This document shows, in pieces, positions 6,374 through 7,473 of a stretch of DNA of 7,473 nt. The first letter of the stretch is position 1, and every line of letters starts with the position of its first letter. Origin of the DNA: CAYGGE01 sp966250865 (GTDB taxonomy: Bacteria > Patescibacteriota > UBA1384 > CAYGGE01); the NCBI GenBank assembly GCA_966250865.1, contig CBINIT010000040.1:1-7473 (forward strand), given 5' to 3'. The notes under the pieces are model-generated. The model was not told the origin of the DNA and ran no database searches. It saw only the letters and a list, made by a program, of their open reading frames with translations. A program made the translations under genes and the position numbers.

Positions 6374-6375
6374 CA
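6367..6375 (-). promoter_or_regulatory. Extended -10 promoter for pilMNO
   Basis: The minus strand reads TGCTATAGT, an extended -10 (TGn plus TATAGT, one mismatch to TATAAT). A start about seven bases on, near 6360, would begin the transcript just before the AGGAGGG. No good -35 is visible at 17 bases, so this is a motif-only prediction. Read-through from the upstream PilX-like gene is also possible, as no terminator lies in the 55-base gap. Confidence 0.5.
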
Positions 6376-6392
6376 TATGGTTGGAAGGGGCA

Positions 6393-7473
6393 CTAGTATT
6401 CCTGGAAGCTGCCTGACTCTATGGCCCATCCCCCGGTTGGTCCGGTACTAAAGCTGGCGTCAGCCAGGCCCTCATCGAAGTCGATAACTGTATTATTGCC
6501 TGTTTGAATCAATTTAGCTGTAAAGGCAACCGCGCGAGCATTGTTACCAATTTGGAGAGTTCCATTGGGAGCATAGAGCGGGCCTTTGATCGCGGTCGCA
6601 TTATTTCCAATCTGAATACCGCTGGTACTTGTTGTCACGAGCAGCAGATAGCCTCCTTGCCCATTGTTATTGGTTGTAATGTTATTCCCTAGTTGGAGTG
6701 CTTGTTCGGTGATAACCATAGAACCTTGTTGGCCAAGATCGTCGTTGGCAGTTAGGATTGGGTTATTGCCAAACTGAATTGAACCCTTGACATATACCGG
6801 TCCATTAATTGTTATATTGGCGTTATTGCCAAAGATAAGATTGCCAGTGATGTAGACCGGACCGAGCGTGCTGCCGTTGGCGGCGGTATGATTGCCGTTT
6901 ATTGTGCCACCTTCCTGGGCCTTGGTTTTCCAGAAATTCGCATCGAATGGAGGGAGCGGCTGTGGACTGGCGCCTGTTTTCTTTGTTCCGGTAACGGTCA
7001 TGTTGGTTATGGTGCCAACAGCGGTTGCGTTGCCAACGATGCGACTATTGCTCCCGCCGACGATATTGCCATTTGAGTAGACACTTCCGTTAATTGTACT
7101 GTTATTGCCGACGACAAACCCATTAGTGCCAGCTTGCATCGCGTAGTTAAACGCCACCGCTACACCTGTAGAGCTGGCTATCAGTTTCATTCGATATCGA
7201 CGCATGACATTGTCTACTGTTGTCGTTGCCACGAGGTACTTTTCATTGGCCGTTGCCCCTGTCTCAACGGTGGTGGTAACGGGCTGACCAGCAAGATTGA
7301 ATGTTTCGCCAGCATAGTTTGGGTCGGCAGTATAAGCCTGAAAGGCTTTGTCGATACCGGCTTCGGCAAAGTAGCCAGCGGTTCGACTATTCGCCGCCCG
7401 CTTCGCTGATCGGTAGACGTTGGCCTGCAAAACAAGGACTGAAGTGGCAAAGAGTAATCCTATGGCCATGACT
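6393..7473 (-). CDS. PilX-like pilin / pilus assembly protein with Gly-Asn-Asn repeat body (5' end outside window)
   Basis: The frame is open to the right edge. The codon before the first visible ATG (7469) encodes Val, and that Met lies inside a hydrophobic helix, so the true start and any prepilin cleavage site are off the window. The visible 359 residues begin with a membrane helix, then SRTAGYFAEAGIDKAFQAY, matching the A-x-x-A-A-E-A-G-x-x-x-A-x segment that follows the helix in PilX-type minor pilins. From about residue 115 the protein is built of Val/Ile-rich short strands separated by GNN turns (seven GNN copies), with NGSV, NGNI and NGPVY steps, resembling a right-handed or bactofilin-like beta-helix. 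The region 163-180 is Pro/Lys-rich and interrupts the repeats. The gene ends 55 bases before pilM on the same strand. It is likely surface-exposed and anchored in or exported through the pilus system. The fold is inferred from the repeat pattern. Confidence 0.75.
   Translation of the reverse strand, partial: VMAIGLLFATSVLVLQANVYRSAKRAANSRTAGYFAEAGIDKAFQAYTADPNYAGETFNLAGQPVTTTVETGATANEKYLVATTTVDNVMRRYRMKLIASSTGVAVAFNYAMQAGTNGFVVGNNSTINGSVYSNGNIVGGSNSRIVGNATAVGTITNMTVTGTKKTGASPQPLPPFDANFWKTKAQEGGTINGNHTAANGSTLGPVYITGNLIFGNNANITINGPVYVKGSIQFGNNPILTANDDLGQQGSMVITEQALQLGNNITTNNNGQGGYLLLVTTSTSGIQIGNNATAIKGPLYAPNGTLQIGNNARAVAFTAKLIQTGNNTVIDFDEGLADASFSTGPTGGWAIESGSFQEY
6485..7115 (-). repeat. Coding repeats: seven [hydrophobic]-Q/V-x-Gly-Asn-Asn units
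   Basis: GNN is encoded near 6490, 6541, 6600, 6680, 6762, 6825 and 7102. The six 3' copies lie 51-82 bases apart (about 17-27 residues). Five of the seven are preceded by Gln-x, as in LQLGNN, IQIGNN, LQIGNN and IQTGNN. On the plus strand this shows as recurring TTATTGCCAA-like strings. The spacing varies, so these look like diverged structural repeats rather than a recent tandem duplication. Confidence 0.7.

Noticed and set aside
6485..7115. CRISPR-like or non-coding tandem array, because of recurring TTATTGCC strings
   Set aside because: The spacing is irregular, the repeats are diverged, and they coincide with GNN codons in an intact reading frame.

Overview
The window reads as a piece of a bacterial chromosome made of two convergent blocks that meet at a bidirectional terminator near 4032-4066. 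The standard code fits every gene: TAA, TAG and TGA are all used as stops, so the TGA-recoding lineages (SR1/Gracilibacteria) are unlikely. Type IV pilus inner-membrane genes are present without PilP or PilQ genes in view. The PilN- and PilO-like proteins end in Ser/Pro-rich tails, there is a PilX-like pilin with a repetitive body, and the sensor kinase is multi-membrane-spanning. Together these suggest a monoderm lineage, possibly Patescibacteria/CPR such as Saccharibacteria. That assignment is inference and no marker gene is present to fix it.

Left block, plus strand. The 3' end of a gene open to the left edge (1-389; perhaps the C-terminus of a ThiF/E1-like adenylyltransferase) is followed with no gap by an Acg-type nitroreductase-family protein (390-1400). 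After 36 bases with a strong ribosome binding site comes a 709-residue membrane histidine kinase (1437-3566; about 9 membrane helices, GAF, HisKA, HATPase). A stand-alone CheY-like receiver follows (3620-4012). It has its own extended -10 promoter, with an 18-base perfect palindrome lying on the promoter.

Right block, minus strand, read from the right edge. A 5'-truncated PilX-like pilin whose body carries seven Gly-Asn-Asn repeats (6393-7473) comes first. A 55-base gap with an extended -10 promoter and an inverted repeat follows, then a tight pilM-pilN-pilO cluster (6337 down to 4068) with 3-base spacing and a 4-base ATGA overlap. PilM (cytoplasmic, actin-like), PilN and PilO (single-pass membrane proteins) would form the alignment platform of a type IV pilus. 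The PilO-like protein also carries a PilP-like GRTDPF motif near its end.

How the parts may work together (inference): the kinase and receiver form a two-component pair beside a pilus locus and could control pilus activity by protein contact, since the receiver has no output domain. Synonymous codon choice differs sharply between the left genes together with the kinase's membrane half (frequent ATA and AGA/AGG) and the kinase's catalytic half, the receiver and PilM (ATA and AGA/AGG nearly absent). This suggests the sensor half and the nitroreductase pair have a different history from the rest.
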